Of a stretch of 5,386 bases of DNA, positions 1-5,239 are shown piece after piece; the first letter of the stretch is position 1, and each line of letters starts with the position of its first letter. A model generated the notes under the pieces. The model worked only from the letters and a program-made list of their open reading frames with translations, was not told the origin of the DNA and ran no database searches. This DNA is from Chloroflexota bacterium (GTDB taxonomy: Bacteria; Chloroflexota; Limnocylindria; Limnocylindrales; CSP1-4). The position numbers were made by a program, and so were the translations under genes. The stretch spans positions 1-5,386 of the forward strand of contig JAJYXX010000113.1 in assembly GCA_021801545.1 (NCBI GenBank), read 5' to 3'.

Positions 1-352
1 GAAGATGGTCAACCAGGCCGGCGGGACCGTCGAAGCCTCGATCGACTCCACGCAGGCCGCCATGGCCGACTTCGGCAGTGACATGCCCGACAGCCTGGCC
101 CGCTCGATCGTCAATGCGCCGGGCGCCAGCTCGTGGCCGATCGCCGGTTATACGTACCTCCTCCTCTACATGGACCAGACCGATTGCACGAAGGCGCAGA
201 AGATCGTCGAGTTCGTGAAGTGGGCGTACAGCGACGGATCGTCGTTCGCCAAGGATCTCGATTACGTTCCGCTACCCGATGCGGTTCGTGAGAAAGTGGT
301 CGCCAAGCTTGGTGAGATCAAGTGCAACGGCCAGCCCTTGGCCGGCGGCTGA
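1..352 (+). CDS. pstS: Phosphate ABC transporter substrate-binding protein PstS, C-terminal part (5' truncated)
   Basis: This is the last 116 codons of a gene that begins before the window; the frame is open from base 2 to the TGA at 350-352. PstS is the extracytoplasmic protein that binds inorganic phosphate and delivers it to the PstC-PstA channel. The visible part matches the second lobe of PstS proteins: a WPIAGYTYLLLY strand near visible residues 45-56, then a helix with VEFVKWAYSDG (69-79) and AKDLDYVPLPDAVREKV (83-99), which resembles the family's usual 'AxxLGYxPLP' ending. Two cysteines, at visible residues 62 and 108, could form a disulfide in the exported protein; this is inference. 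The signal peptide and most phosphate ligands lie outside the window. The next gene is pstC, 133 nt downstream, which supports the call. Family assignment is firm; only the N-terminal part is missing. Confidence 0.93.
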   Translation, partial: KMVNQAGGTVEASIDSTQAAMADFGSDMPDSLARSIVNAPGASSWPIAGYTYLLLYMDQTDCTKAQKIVEFVKWAYSDGSSFAKDLDYVPLPDAVREKVVAKLGEIKCNGQPLAGG

Positions 353-382
353 GTCGAAAAAACTGAGCTGAGGTCCGTCCAA

Positions 383-417
383 GACCGACCCCTGTTCGCT
401 AGGGACAGGGGTCGGTC
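383..417 (+). terminator. Perfect 13-bp hairpin between pstS and pstC (attenuator or mRNA-stabilising element)
   Basis: The arms 383-395 and 405-417 are perfect reverse complements (gaccgacccctgt / acaggggtcggtc). The loop is 9 nt and can shrink to 5 nt by a U-G and a C-G pair. The bases after the stem (gattata) are only a weak U-tract, so full Rho-independent termination is doubtful. Between a binding-protein gene and its permease genes, such hairpins often act as a partial terminator or protect the upstream mRNA 3' end, so that binding protein is made in excess over the membrane components. The hairpin is seen directly; the role is inferred. Confidence 0.65.
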
Positions 418-456
418 GATTATACCTGCGCCGACCGGGCGATCCGGCCCGAGACC

Positions 457-489
457 GAGGACGACGCCATGACCGTAACACCGCCGTGA
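457..489 (+). other. Six-codon mini-ORF (MTVTPP) with its own ribosome binding site, overlapping the pstC start
   Basis: A GAGG Shine-Dalgarno-like motif at 457-460 sits 8 nt before an ATG at 469. That ATG opens a six-codon frame ending in TGA at 487-489, and this stop overlaps the GTG start of pstC (486-488) in a GTGA tetranucleotide. The GTG itself has no clear ribosome binding site, so a ribosome finishing the mini-ORF could reinitiate on pstC. The pattern is seen directly; translation of the mini-ORF is inference. Alternatives are a -1 frameshift giving a longer PstC N-terminus, or chance. Confidence 0.35.
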
Positions 490-1475
490 CCGCCGGAGTT
501 GAGCAGCGCCGGCCCATCGGGGTTTCGTTGTCCATGAGGATGGCCCGTTTCTGGCGTCACGGAGACCGGCCGTTCGGCTGGATCACGCTCCTCGCAGCAC
601 TCCTGCTCCTGGGCCTCGTCGGCGGGATCGCCGTCGCGCTCTGGCAGAACTCGGCGCTCTCACGGGACGCGTTCGGACTCGAGTTTCTCGTCACGTCCCG
701 CTGGGATCCAGCCATCGACCGGGTCTTCGGGGCGCTTCCCTTCATCCAGGGCACGCTCGTCACCTCGGCCCTCGCGCTGGTGCTCGCAATTCCCGTCGGG
801 GTAGGCGCGGCGATCTTCCTGGCCGAGCTCGCCCCCGGCTGGTTGAGCCGGCCGCTCGGGCTCCTCATCGAGCTCCTCGCGGCCGTCCCCAGCGTCGTCT
901 ACGGCCTGTGGGGGCTGTTCGTGCTCATTCCGGCGGTCGCCAAGCCGCTCGGCGTCGCGCTCAACGGCTCGCTGGGCTTCCTGCCCATCTTCGAGGGGCC
1001 CGTCTTCGGCCCGAGCCGCCTCGCCGCAGGACTGTTGCTCTCCGTGATGGTTCTCCCGACGATCGCCGCGATCAGCCGCGACGTCCTGTTCGCGATCCCG
1101 AACAGCCAGCGCGAGGGCGCCCTGGCCCTGGGCGCCACCCACTGGGAGGTCGTCCACCAGGTCCTGATCCCCTATGGCGCCTCAGGCCTGCTCGGCGCGA
1201 TCATCCTCGGACTCGGGCGCGCCCTGGGCGAGACGATCGCCGTGACGATGGTGATCGGCAACAACCTCGACCTCTCGGCGTCGCTGCTCCACCCCGGCTA
1301 TACCATGGCTTCGATCATCGCCAACGAGTTCACCGAGGCCACATTCGACCTCTACCTCGAGGCGCTCATCGAGATCGGCCTGATCCTGTTCGCCATGACA
1401 CTGCTGATCAACCTGTTCGCTCAGCTCCTGATCTGGCGGGTGCGCCGACGCACCGTCGGGCAGGTACGGGTATGA
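486..1475 (+). CDS. pstC: Phosphate ABC transporter permease PstC
   Basis: PstC is one of the two integral membrane subunits that form the phosphate channel of the PstSCAB importer. The 329-residue product has a short basic cytoplasmic N-terminus and about six hydrophobic segments, near residues 31-53, 88-113, 123-149, 178-198, 232-256 and 291-316. Family landmarks are FGALPFIQGTLVTS (81-94), the cytoplasmic coupling loop EGALALGATHWEVVHQVLIP (210-229, the 'EAA' loop that contacts the ATPase), and GRALGET (244-250), a PstC hallmark. Length is normal for the family. The start is taken as the GTG at 486 because it overlaps the stop of the upstream mini-ORF; ATG codons at 534 and 540 are alternatives that keep every membrane segment. 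Its stop at 1473-1475 overlaps an ATG (ATGA) opening the next mini-ORF. Identity is firm; the exact start is not. Confidence 0.95.
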   Translation: MTAGVEQRRPIGVSLSMRMARFWRHGDRPFGWITLLAALLLLGLVGGIAVALWQNSALSRDAFGLEFLVTSRWDPAIDRVFGALPFIQGTLVTSALALVLAIPVGVGAAIFLAELAPGWLSRPLGLLIELLAAVPSVVYGLWGLFVLIPAVAKPLGVALNGSLGFLPIFEGPVFGPSRLAAGLLLSVMVLPTIAAISRDVLFAIPNSQREGALALGATHWEVVHQVLIPYGASGLLGAIILGLGRALGETIAVTMVIGNNLDLSASLLHPGYTMASIIANEFTEATFDLYLEALIEIGLILFAMTLLINLFAQLLIWRVRRRTVGQVRV

Positions 1476-1501
1476 GCGGCCCGAACGTGAACACCCCGTG
1501 A
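1472..1501 (+). other. Nine-codon bridging mini-ORF (MSGPNVNTP) between pstC and pstA
   Basis: The ATG at 1472 overlaps the pstC stop (ATGA). The frame runs nine codons to TGA at 1499-1501, which in turn overlaps the pstA GTG start at 1498 (GTGA). A weak CAGG motif at 1461-1464 lies 7 nt upstream of the ATG. The result is two consecutive 4-nt stop/start overlaps joining the two permease genes, as expected for termination-reinitiation. One extra C in the CCCC run at 1494-1497 would fuse this peptide in frame to PstA, so a natural or sequencing indel is an alternative reading. Confidence 0.35.
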
Positions 1502-2385
1502 TCGCCGGAGGCAGGAGCCACCGCGCACGTGGCCGGCTGCTACGTCGCAAGGTCACGAGTCGGATCATGTTGGGGCTCGCTGGACTCGCCGCTTTCCTCG
1601 CCGTCCTCCCCCTCGCCTGGATCATCGTCTACGTGACTCAGGCCGGCCTGCCCGCACTCACGCTCGACTTCTTCACGAACCTGCCCACGCCGGTCGGCGT
1701 TCCGGGCGGCGGCATCATCAACGCGATCGTAGGATCGGCCATCACCGTTGGGCTTGGGTTGCTCCTTGCCGGGCCCGTGGGAACCCTCGTGGCAATCTAC
1801 GCGACCGCCAACGCCGAGCGCCCAATCGGAACGGTGATCCGGTTCGCCACCGACACGCTCTCGGGCGTCCCATCGATCGTGATGGGGATCTTCGCCTACA
1901 CGATCGTGGTACTCCCCCAGCGCCACTTCTCCGCCCTCGCCGGCGGGGTCGTGCTCGCCTTCATCATGCTGCCGATCGTGATTCGCTCGACCGAGGAGAT
2001 GCTGAAGCTCGTCCCTTCCTCGCTTCGCGAGGCCTCGCTCGCCCTCGGGGCGGCGGAGTGGCGAACCTGGCGGAACGTCCTCGTGCCAGCCGCCTGGAAC
2101 GGCATCCTGACCGGGCTCATGCTGGCGGTCGCGCGGGCCGCGGGCGAAGCCGCGCCGATGCTGTTCACGGCCTTCGGGAACCCCTTCATGAGCGTGTCGC
2201 TCGATCAGCCCATCGCCACACTTCCCCACACGATCTACATCTACGCCATCTCGCCCTACGAGGACTGGCGGGCGAAGGCATGGGCCACCGCGCTGGTCCT
2301 GATCATTCTGGTCCTCGCGCTCAACGTCGCCGCCCGCTACGTCACCGGGCGCCGGGCGCGTAAGCTTGGTACCGTCACGCGGTGA
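1498..2385 (+). CDS. pstA: Phosphate ABC transporter permease PstA
   Basis: PstA pairs with PstC to form the membrane channel of the phosphate importer. The 295-residue product has an arginine-rich cytoplasmic N-terminus followed by about six hydrophobic segments, near residues 25-46, 77-103, 118-139, 147-164, 203-226 and 262-281. Diagnostic features are GGIINAIVGS (71-80), DTLSGVPSIVMGIFAY (119-134), the EAA coupling loop REASLALGAAEWRTWRNVLVP (177-197) and ARAAGEAAPMLFTA (212-225), the PstA counterpart of the PstC GRALGET motif. Length is typical. The GTG start at 1498 lacks an obvious Shine-Dalgarno sequence but overlaps the stop of the bridging mini-ORF. The ATG at 1567 (codon 24) would give a shorter product that begins right at the first membrane segment. 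The stop lies in a GTGA overlapping an alternative pstB start at 2382. Confidence 0.95.
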   Translation: MIAGGRSHRARGRLLRRKVTSRIMLGLAGLAAFLAVLPLAWIIVYVTQAGLPALTLDFFTNLPTPVGVPGGGIINAIVGSAITVGLGLLLAGPVGTLVAIYATANAERPIGTVIRFATDTLSGVPSIVMGIFAYTIVVLPQRHFSALAGGVVLAFIMLPIVIRSTEEMLKLVPSSLREASLALGAAEWRTWRNVLVPAAWNGILTGLMLAVARAAGEAAPMLFTAFGNPFMSVSLDQPIATLPHTIYIYAISPYEDWRAKAWATALVLIILVLALNVAARYVTGRRARKLGTVTR

Positions 2386-2389
2386 GATC

Positions 2390-2402
2390 GGAGCCGGACA
2401 TG
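2390..2402 (+). promoter_or_regulatory. Ribosome binding site deciding the pstB start
   Basis: GGAG at 2390-2393 lies 6 nt before the ATG at 2400. This favours ATG 2400 over the in-frame GTG at 2382, which overlaps the pstA stop but has no such motif. Use of 2382 would add six residues. Either choice leaves the ATPase domain intact. Confidence 0.6.
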
Positions 2403-3266
2403 ACCCTCGCGACCCAGCACGACTCCGGGCAGTCGAGCCTCCCCGCGGCCGGCTCGGCCGCCCCCCCGCGCCCGCCCGGAGCCGGGCCGGCCTCGGCGCC
2501 GGCGACGAGGATCGCCATTCACAACCTGACCGTGCACTACGGCACGTTCTGCGCGGTCCGCAACGTGACCCTGGACATCCCCGCCAACCAGGTCACCGCG
2601 ATCATCGGGCCCTCGGGCTGCGGCAAGTCGACCGTGGTGCGCAGCCTCAACCGGATGACCGATCTCGTGCCCGGAGCCCGGGTGAGCGGGGAGGCCATCC
2701 TCGACGGGGAGAACATCCTCCGTCCCGAGGTGGACGTGGTGAACGTCCGCCGGCGGATCGGCATGGTCTTCCAACGCCCCAACCCCTTCCCGAAGTCCAT
2801 CTACGACAACGTCGCCTACGGCCCTCGTCTGCACGGGGTCCGCGACCGCGACCTCGACGAGGTGGTCGAGCGGACGCTGCGTGGCGCCGCACTGTGGGAC
2901 GAGGTCAAGGATAAGCTGCACCAGTCGGCCCTCGCGCTCTCGGGCGGCCAGCAGCAGCGCCTCTGCATCGCCCGGGCGATGGCGGTCGAGCCGGAGGTGA
3001 TCCTCATGGACGAGCCCGCATCGGCCATTGACCCGATCGGTACCCTCCGAATCGAGGAGCTCATTGCGGACCTGCGGGCCACCTATACCATCGTCATCGT
3101 CACCCACAACATGCAGCAGGCGTCGCGCGTCAGCGACGTGACCGCGTTCTTCACCATGGACGAGGACCGGGCAGGCTACATGGTCGAATTCGGGCCAACG
3201 ATCGAGATCTTCACGAACCCCAGGAACCAGCTGACCGAGGACTACGTGTCCGGTCGGTTTGGCTGA
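2400..3266 (+). CDS. pstB: Phosphate ABC transporter ATP-binding protein PstB
   Basis: PstB is the cytoplasmic ATPase that dimerises under PstC-PstA and drives phosphate import. In the 288-residue product all nucleotide-binding motifs are present in order: an aromatic A-loop around Y47, Walker A GPSGCGKST (70-78), Q-loop FQRPNPFP (124-131), ABC signature LSGGQQQR (180-187), Walker B VILMDEP (200-206) with catalytic E205, a D-loop variant SAIDP (208-212, usually SALDP), and H-loop H236 in THNMQQ. The tail VEFGPTIEIFTNPRNQLTEDYVSGRFG is characteristic of PstB and separates it from other importer ATPases. About 35 residues at the N-terminus are an Ala/Pro/Gly-rich linker not needed for the fold. 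The stop is followed by a 20-nt gap to phoU, and the gene's last sense codons form one arm of a hairpin reaching the phoU ribosome binding site. Confidence 0.96.
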   Translation: MTLATQHDSGQSSLPAAGSAAPPRPPGAGPASAPATRIAIHNLTVHYGTFCAVRNVTLDIPANQVTAIIGPSGCGKSTVVRSLNRMTDLVPGARVSGEAILDGENILRPEVDVVNVRRRIGMVFQRPNPFPKSIYDNVAYGPRLHGVRDRDLDEVVERTLRGAALWDEVKDKLHQSALALSGGQQQRLCIARAMAVEPEVILMDEPASAIDPIGTLRIEELIADLRATYTIVIVTHNMQQASRVSDVTAFFTMDEDRAGYMVEFGPTIEIFTNPRNQLTEDYVSGRFG

Positions 3267-3276
3267 GCCGACCGGA
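3249..3276 (+). promoter_or_regulatory. Hairpin joining the pstB 3' end to the phoU ribosome binding site
   Basis: The arms 3249-3257 (tccggtcgg) and 3268-3276 (ccgaccgga) are perfect 9-bp complements around a 10-nt loop containing the pstB stop codon. The right arm covers the first three bases of the GGAGG at 3274-3278. Folding would hide the phoU ribosome binding site, and ribosomes reading to the pstB stop would disrupt the left arm. This suggests translational coupling of PhoU to PstB. The structure is seen directly; the effect is inferred. Confidence 0.5.
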
Positions 3277-3289
3277 GGAAGCACCCGTG
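3274..3289 (+). promoter_or_regulatory. Strong Shine-Dalgarno for phoU
   Basis: GGAGG at 3274-3278 lies 8 nt before the GTG at 3287. It is the best ribosome binding site in the window and fixes a GTG start for phoU even though that start gives an N-terminal extension relative to typical PhoU. Confidence 0.75.
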
Positions 3290-4033
3290 AGCGACGAGCA
3301 CGCACCGAACGAGGAGACGCTTCGCCAGGCCGGGCAGATCCTGCGCACGGGCGAGGGCGAACACCAGCATGACCACCTGCTGCGCGAACCACTCGACCGT
3401 GGTGAGCGCGAGATCAAGGACGAAGTGCTGCGCATGGGCGGCCTCGTCGAGGATGGGATCCGGGCCGCGATCGATGCCCTCGTCCGCCACGACGCCGACG
3501 CGGCGATGGCGGTGATCATCAACGACCGGGTGATCAACGAGATGCAGCGGGCGGTCTCTTCGCTGATCACCGCCACGATCGCGACCCAGCAGCCCGTCGC
3601 ACGCGACCTGCGCTTCCTGCTCTCGCTCGACCACGTGACCTACGAGCTCGAGCGGATGGGCGACCATGCCGCGAGCGTCGCCAAGCAGGCCCGCAAGCTC
3701 GCCCCGCTGCCACCGCTCAAGAAGTACGTCGATCTGCCCGTGATGGGCGAACTCGCCGCCCAGCTCGTCCACGCCATCCTGCGCCCCCTGGTCGACATCG
3801 ACCCGGTCCGCGCCCGCGAGGTCGCTGCCCGGGACGACGAGATCGACCGGCTCTACCACCGGACGTTCGACGAGGTTCTCGACCTGATGCGGGCCGACCC
3901 GGCGAACGTCGAGCCCGGAACCCGGATCCTGTTCGCGGCCCACTACATCGAGCGGATCGGTGACCGGGTAACGAACATCGCCGAGGACGTCGTCTTCCTC
4001 GCCAGTGGCGAGATCGAGGACCTCAACCCGTGA
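3287..4033 (+). CDS. phoU: Phosphate signalling protein PhoU
   Basis: PhoU is a cytoplasmic all-helical protein that links Pst transporter state to the phosphate-responsive histidine kinase and limits phosphate uptake. The 248-residue product shows the two tandem three-helix PhoU repeats, each with the metal-binding ExxxD motif: YELERMGDHAASVAK (119-133, E122 and D126) and YIERIGDRVTNIAEDVVFL (220-238, E222... D226 equivalent). The N-terminal repeat starts near residue 35 (FDxEL-like region, then VLRMGGLVEDGI at 47-58). Residues 1-34 are an extension not seen in typical PhoU, hydrophilic and containing HQHDH (26-30). The GTG start is well supported by its ribosome binding site. The stop overlaps the arsC start in GTGA. 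Position after pstB is the classic arrangement. No PhoR or PhoB homologue lies in the window. Confidence 0.95.
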   Translation: MSDEHAPNEETLRQAGQILRTGEGEHQHDHLLREPLDRGEREIKDEVLRMGGLVEDGIRAAIDALVRHDADAAMAVIINDRVINEMQRAVSSLITATIATQQPVARDLRFLLSLDHVTYELERMGDHAASVAKQARKLAPLPPLKKYVDLPVMGELAAQLVHAILRPLVDIDPVRAREVAARDDEIDRLYHRTFDEVLDLMRADPANVEPGTRILFAAHYIERIGDRVTNIAEDVVFLASGEIEDLNP

Positions 4034-4629
4034 CCTCGCGTGAGCTGGAAGGGACGGCCGATCGGCCGATCCGGGTCCTCTTCGTCTGCACCGGCAACTC
4101 GGCCCGGAGCCAGATAGCGGAGGCGCTCCTGCGCCACCTCGGCGGCCCCGCGTTCGAACCGTTCAGCGCCGGCACAGAACCGAAGGACATCCACCCCCTG
4201 ACGCTCCGGGTCCTCGAAGAAGCGGGGATCGACGCGACCGGTGCCCGTTCGAAGCCGGTCACCGAGTTCCTCGACGCGTCATTCGACTACGTCGTGACCG
4301 TCTGCGACCGGGCCCGCGAGAGCTGCCCGGTCTTCACCGGGGCCGATGTCTCGCTCCACTGGGGCTTCGACGACCCGGCGGCGGCGACCGGCACCGAGGA
4401 CGAACGACGGGCCGTCTTCGAGCGGGTGCTGGGCGAGATCACCCGTCGGCTGCGCACGTTCATCCCGCTCGCCCTGCGCGAGCACGGGCGGGTGGCCGGT
4501 CGGGCGGCCGAGCTGGACCACGCGACAGCGGGCGAGCGCGACCGGGCGGCGGCCGAGCTGGACCGGACGGCGGCCGAGCTGGACCGGACGGCGGTCCCGG
4601 CGGCCGATCGCGGCCGGCCGCCCGACTGA
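4030..4629 (+). CDS. arsC: Thioredoxin-type arsenate reductase (low-molecular-weight tyrosine phosphatase fold)
   Basis: The 199-residue product has the phosphatase P-loop VCTGNSARS (19-27) with nucleophile C20 and R26. It also has two further cysteines, C92 and C99, in VCDRARESC, followed by HWGFDDPA (110-117) with the catalytic aspartates. Three cysteines in this spacing, with HWGFDDP, are the signature of thioredoxin-coupled ArsC (Staphylococcus pI258 type; C10/C82/C89 there), which reduces arsenate to arsenite through a disulfide cascade. Plain tyrosine phosphatases lack the C92/C99 pair. The catalytic core ends near residue 151. Residues 152-199 are an added Ala/Glu/Leu/Asp-rich tail containing a tandem heptad repeat. 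The GTG start overlaps the phoU stop, with GAGG at 4016-4019 as a plausible ribosome binding site. Coexpression with Pst fits arsenate entering by phosphate uptake. A phosphatase role cannot be excluded from sequence alone. Confidence 0.85.
   Translation: MTSRELEGTADRPIRVLFVCTGNSARSQIAEALLRHLGGPAFEPFSAGTEPKDIHPLTLRVLEEAGIDATGARSKPVTEFLDASFDYVVTVCDRARESCPVFTGADVSLHWGFDDPAAATGTEDERRAVFERVLGEITRRLRTFIPLALREHGRVAGRAAELDHATAGERDRAAAELDRTAAELDRTAVPAADRGRPPD
4504..4590 (+). repeat. 21-bp tandem repeat within the arsC 3' end, coding heptads
   Basis: Two identical 21-bp units lie at 4549-4569 and 4570-4590, each coding AAELDRT. A diverged unit at 4504-4524 shares its first 16 bases, and the first four bases of another follow at 4591. 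The period is exactly one heptad, so the reading frame survives gain or loss of units. It looks like a minisatellite expanded by slippage. Confidence 0.85.
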
Positions 4630-4647
4630 CACCGGCCAGCCAGACCG

Positions 4648-5127
4648 ATGGAGCTCTACCTCGTCCGTCACGCCCACGCCGGAGACCCGGCGAAGTGGCA
4701 CCACGGCGATGCCGACCGGCCACTCTCCCGACGCGGACGTGCCCAGGCCGAGCGACTCGGCCGGTTCCTCGCCCGGAGCGGTTCCCGACCCGATGCCATC
4801 GTCAGCTCGCCGAAGCGCCGCGCCGCCGAAACCGCCGAGCTGATCGCCGAGGCGCTCGAGGTCACCTGGCGAACCGATGACCGGCTGGCGAGTGGCTTCG
4901 ACCTGTGGCACCTCGAGCATGTCGTCCAGGATGGCGGCCAACCCGCCCGACTGCTGATCGTCGGCCACGACCCGGACTTCAGCACGCTCCTCGCCGAGCT
5001 GACCGGTGCGCCCGCGATCCCGATGCCCAAGGGTGCACTCGCCCGGGTCGACTTCGACGGCCCGCCCACGGCCGGAGCGGGCGTCCTTCGCTGGCTCGTC
5101 CCGCCGGAGCTCCTCGAAGCGGGCTGA
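4648..5127 (+). CDS. sixA: SixA-like phosphohistidine phosphatase (histidine phosphatase superfamily)
   Basis: The 159-residue product begins with MELYLVRHAHA, where R7 and H8 form the RH(G/A) motif of the histidine phosphatase superfamily and H8 is the expected nucleophile. Further active-site residues are in SSPKRRAAETAELI (53-66), including a substrate-binding arginine at 57 or 58, and H107 in IVGHDPDFSTLLAELTG (104-120). The short length and the absence of extra insertions match SixA, known in E. coli to dephosphorylate phosphohistidine on signalling or phosphotransferase proteins. The ATG start is 18 nt after the arsC stop; no strong ribosome binding site is visible, so coupling to arsC is likely. 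Its substrate here is unknown. Placement in a phosphate operon could mean control of a phosphate-sensing relay, but that is inference. Superfamily is firm; the SixA label is likely. Confidence 0.85.
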   Translation: MELYLVRHAHAGDPAKWHHGDADRPLSRRGRAQAERLGRFLARSGSRPDAIVSSPKRRAAETAELIAEALEVTWRTDDRLASGFDLWHLEHVVQDGGQPARLLIVGHDPDFSTLLAELTGAPAIPMPKGALARVDFDGPPTAGAGVLRWLVPPELLEAG

Positions 5128-5131
5128 GTAG

Positions 5132-5169
5132 GCGGCGGGCCAGCCGAGCGGCGGGCCAGCCGAGCGGCG
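5132..5169 (+). repeat. 16-bp tandem repeat downstream of sixA
   Basis: Two identical copies of gcggcgggccagccga occupy 5132-5147 and 5148-5163, followed by the first six bases of a third (5164-5169). The repeat is noncoding, with a period not divisible by three. Just after it, ggcgcc (5166-5171) and ggtgcc (5175-5180) could form a 6-bp GC hairpin with a 3-nt loop, but with no T-run behind it. Confidence 0.85.
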
Positions 5170-5182
5170 CCGGCGGTGCCAC

Positions 5183-5223
5183 CGATACCTCGCAATATCT
5201 CGCTGTCTGCGCCTCGATACCTC
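5183..5223 (+). promoter_or_regulatory. Three phased CRATAYCTC repeats, candidate operator
   Basis: The 9-mer CRATAYCTC occurs in the same orientation at 5183-5191, 5193-5201 and 5215-5223. Start-to-start distances are 10 and 22 bp, about one and two helical turns, so all copies face the same side of the DNA. The last copy abuts the -10 box at 5224. A second pair, ctgcgcctc at 5207-5215 and 5228-5236, is 21 bp apart. Head-to-tail sites fit a BldC-like regulator that binds direct repeats; use by the adjacent gene's product is inferred. Confidence 0.45.
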
Positions 5224-5229
5224 TATACT
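5224..5229 (+). promoter_or_regulatory. -10 promoter element for a near-leaderless transcript
   Basis: TATACT at 5224-5229 matches five of six bases of the sigma-70 -10 consensus. Transcription would begin about 5235-5237, only a few bases before the ATG at 5240, and no ribosome binding site precedes that ATG. No good -35 hexamer is found at 16-18 bp spacing, which would suit activator-dependent or extended regulation. Confidence 0.5.
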
Positions 5230-5239
5230 GCGCCTCATC

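Noticed and set aside
420..426. TTATAC-like -10 box in the pstS-pstC gap, a possible internal promoter
   Set aside because: Only a partial -10 match, no -35 at normal spacing, and it sits directly after the hairpin where an A/T-rich tail is expected anyway.
1540..2229. Open frame on the - strand antisense to pstA
   Set aside because: Low-complexity charged translation rich in Gly, Glu, Arg and His, typical of the reverse of a hydrophobic permease gene.
2337..3392. Long open frame on the - strand (about 351 codons) antisense to pstB
   Set aside because: It lies wholly opposite a gene with every ABC ATPase motif, its composition is Arg/Gly/Asp/Val-rich as expected for the antisense of GC-rich genes, and no domain is recognisable.
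4055..4068. 14-bp perfect palindrome (cggccgatcggccg) in the first codons of arsC
   Set aside because: Palindromes of this kind are expected by chance in GC-rich DNA of this length, and it lies inside coding sequence within an operon.
4601..4616. GC hairpin (6-bp arms, 4-nt loop) just before the arsC stop, as a terminator
   Set aside because: There is no T-run after it, and sixA begins about 30 nt later in the same direction.
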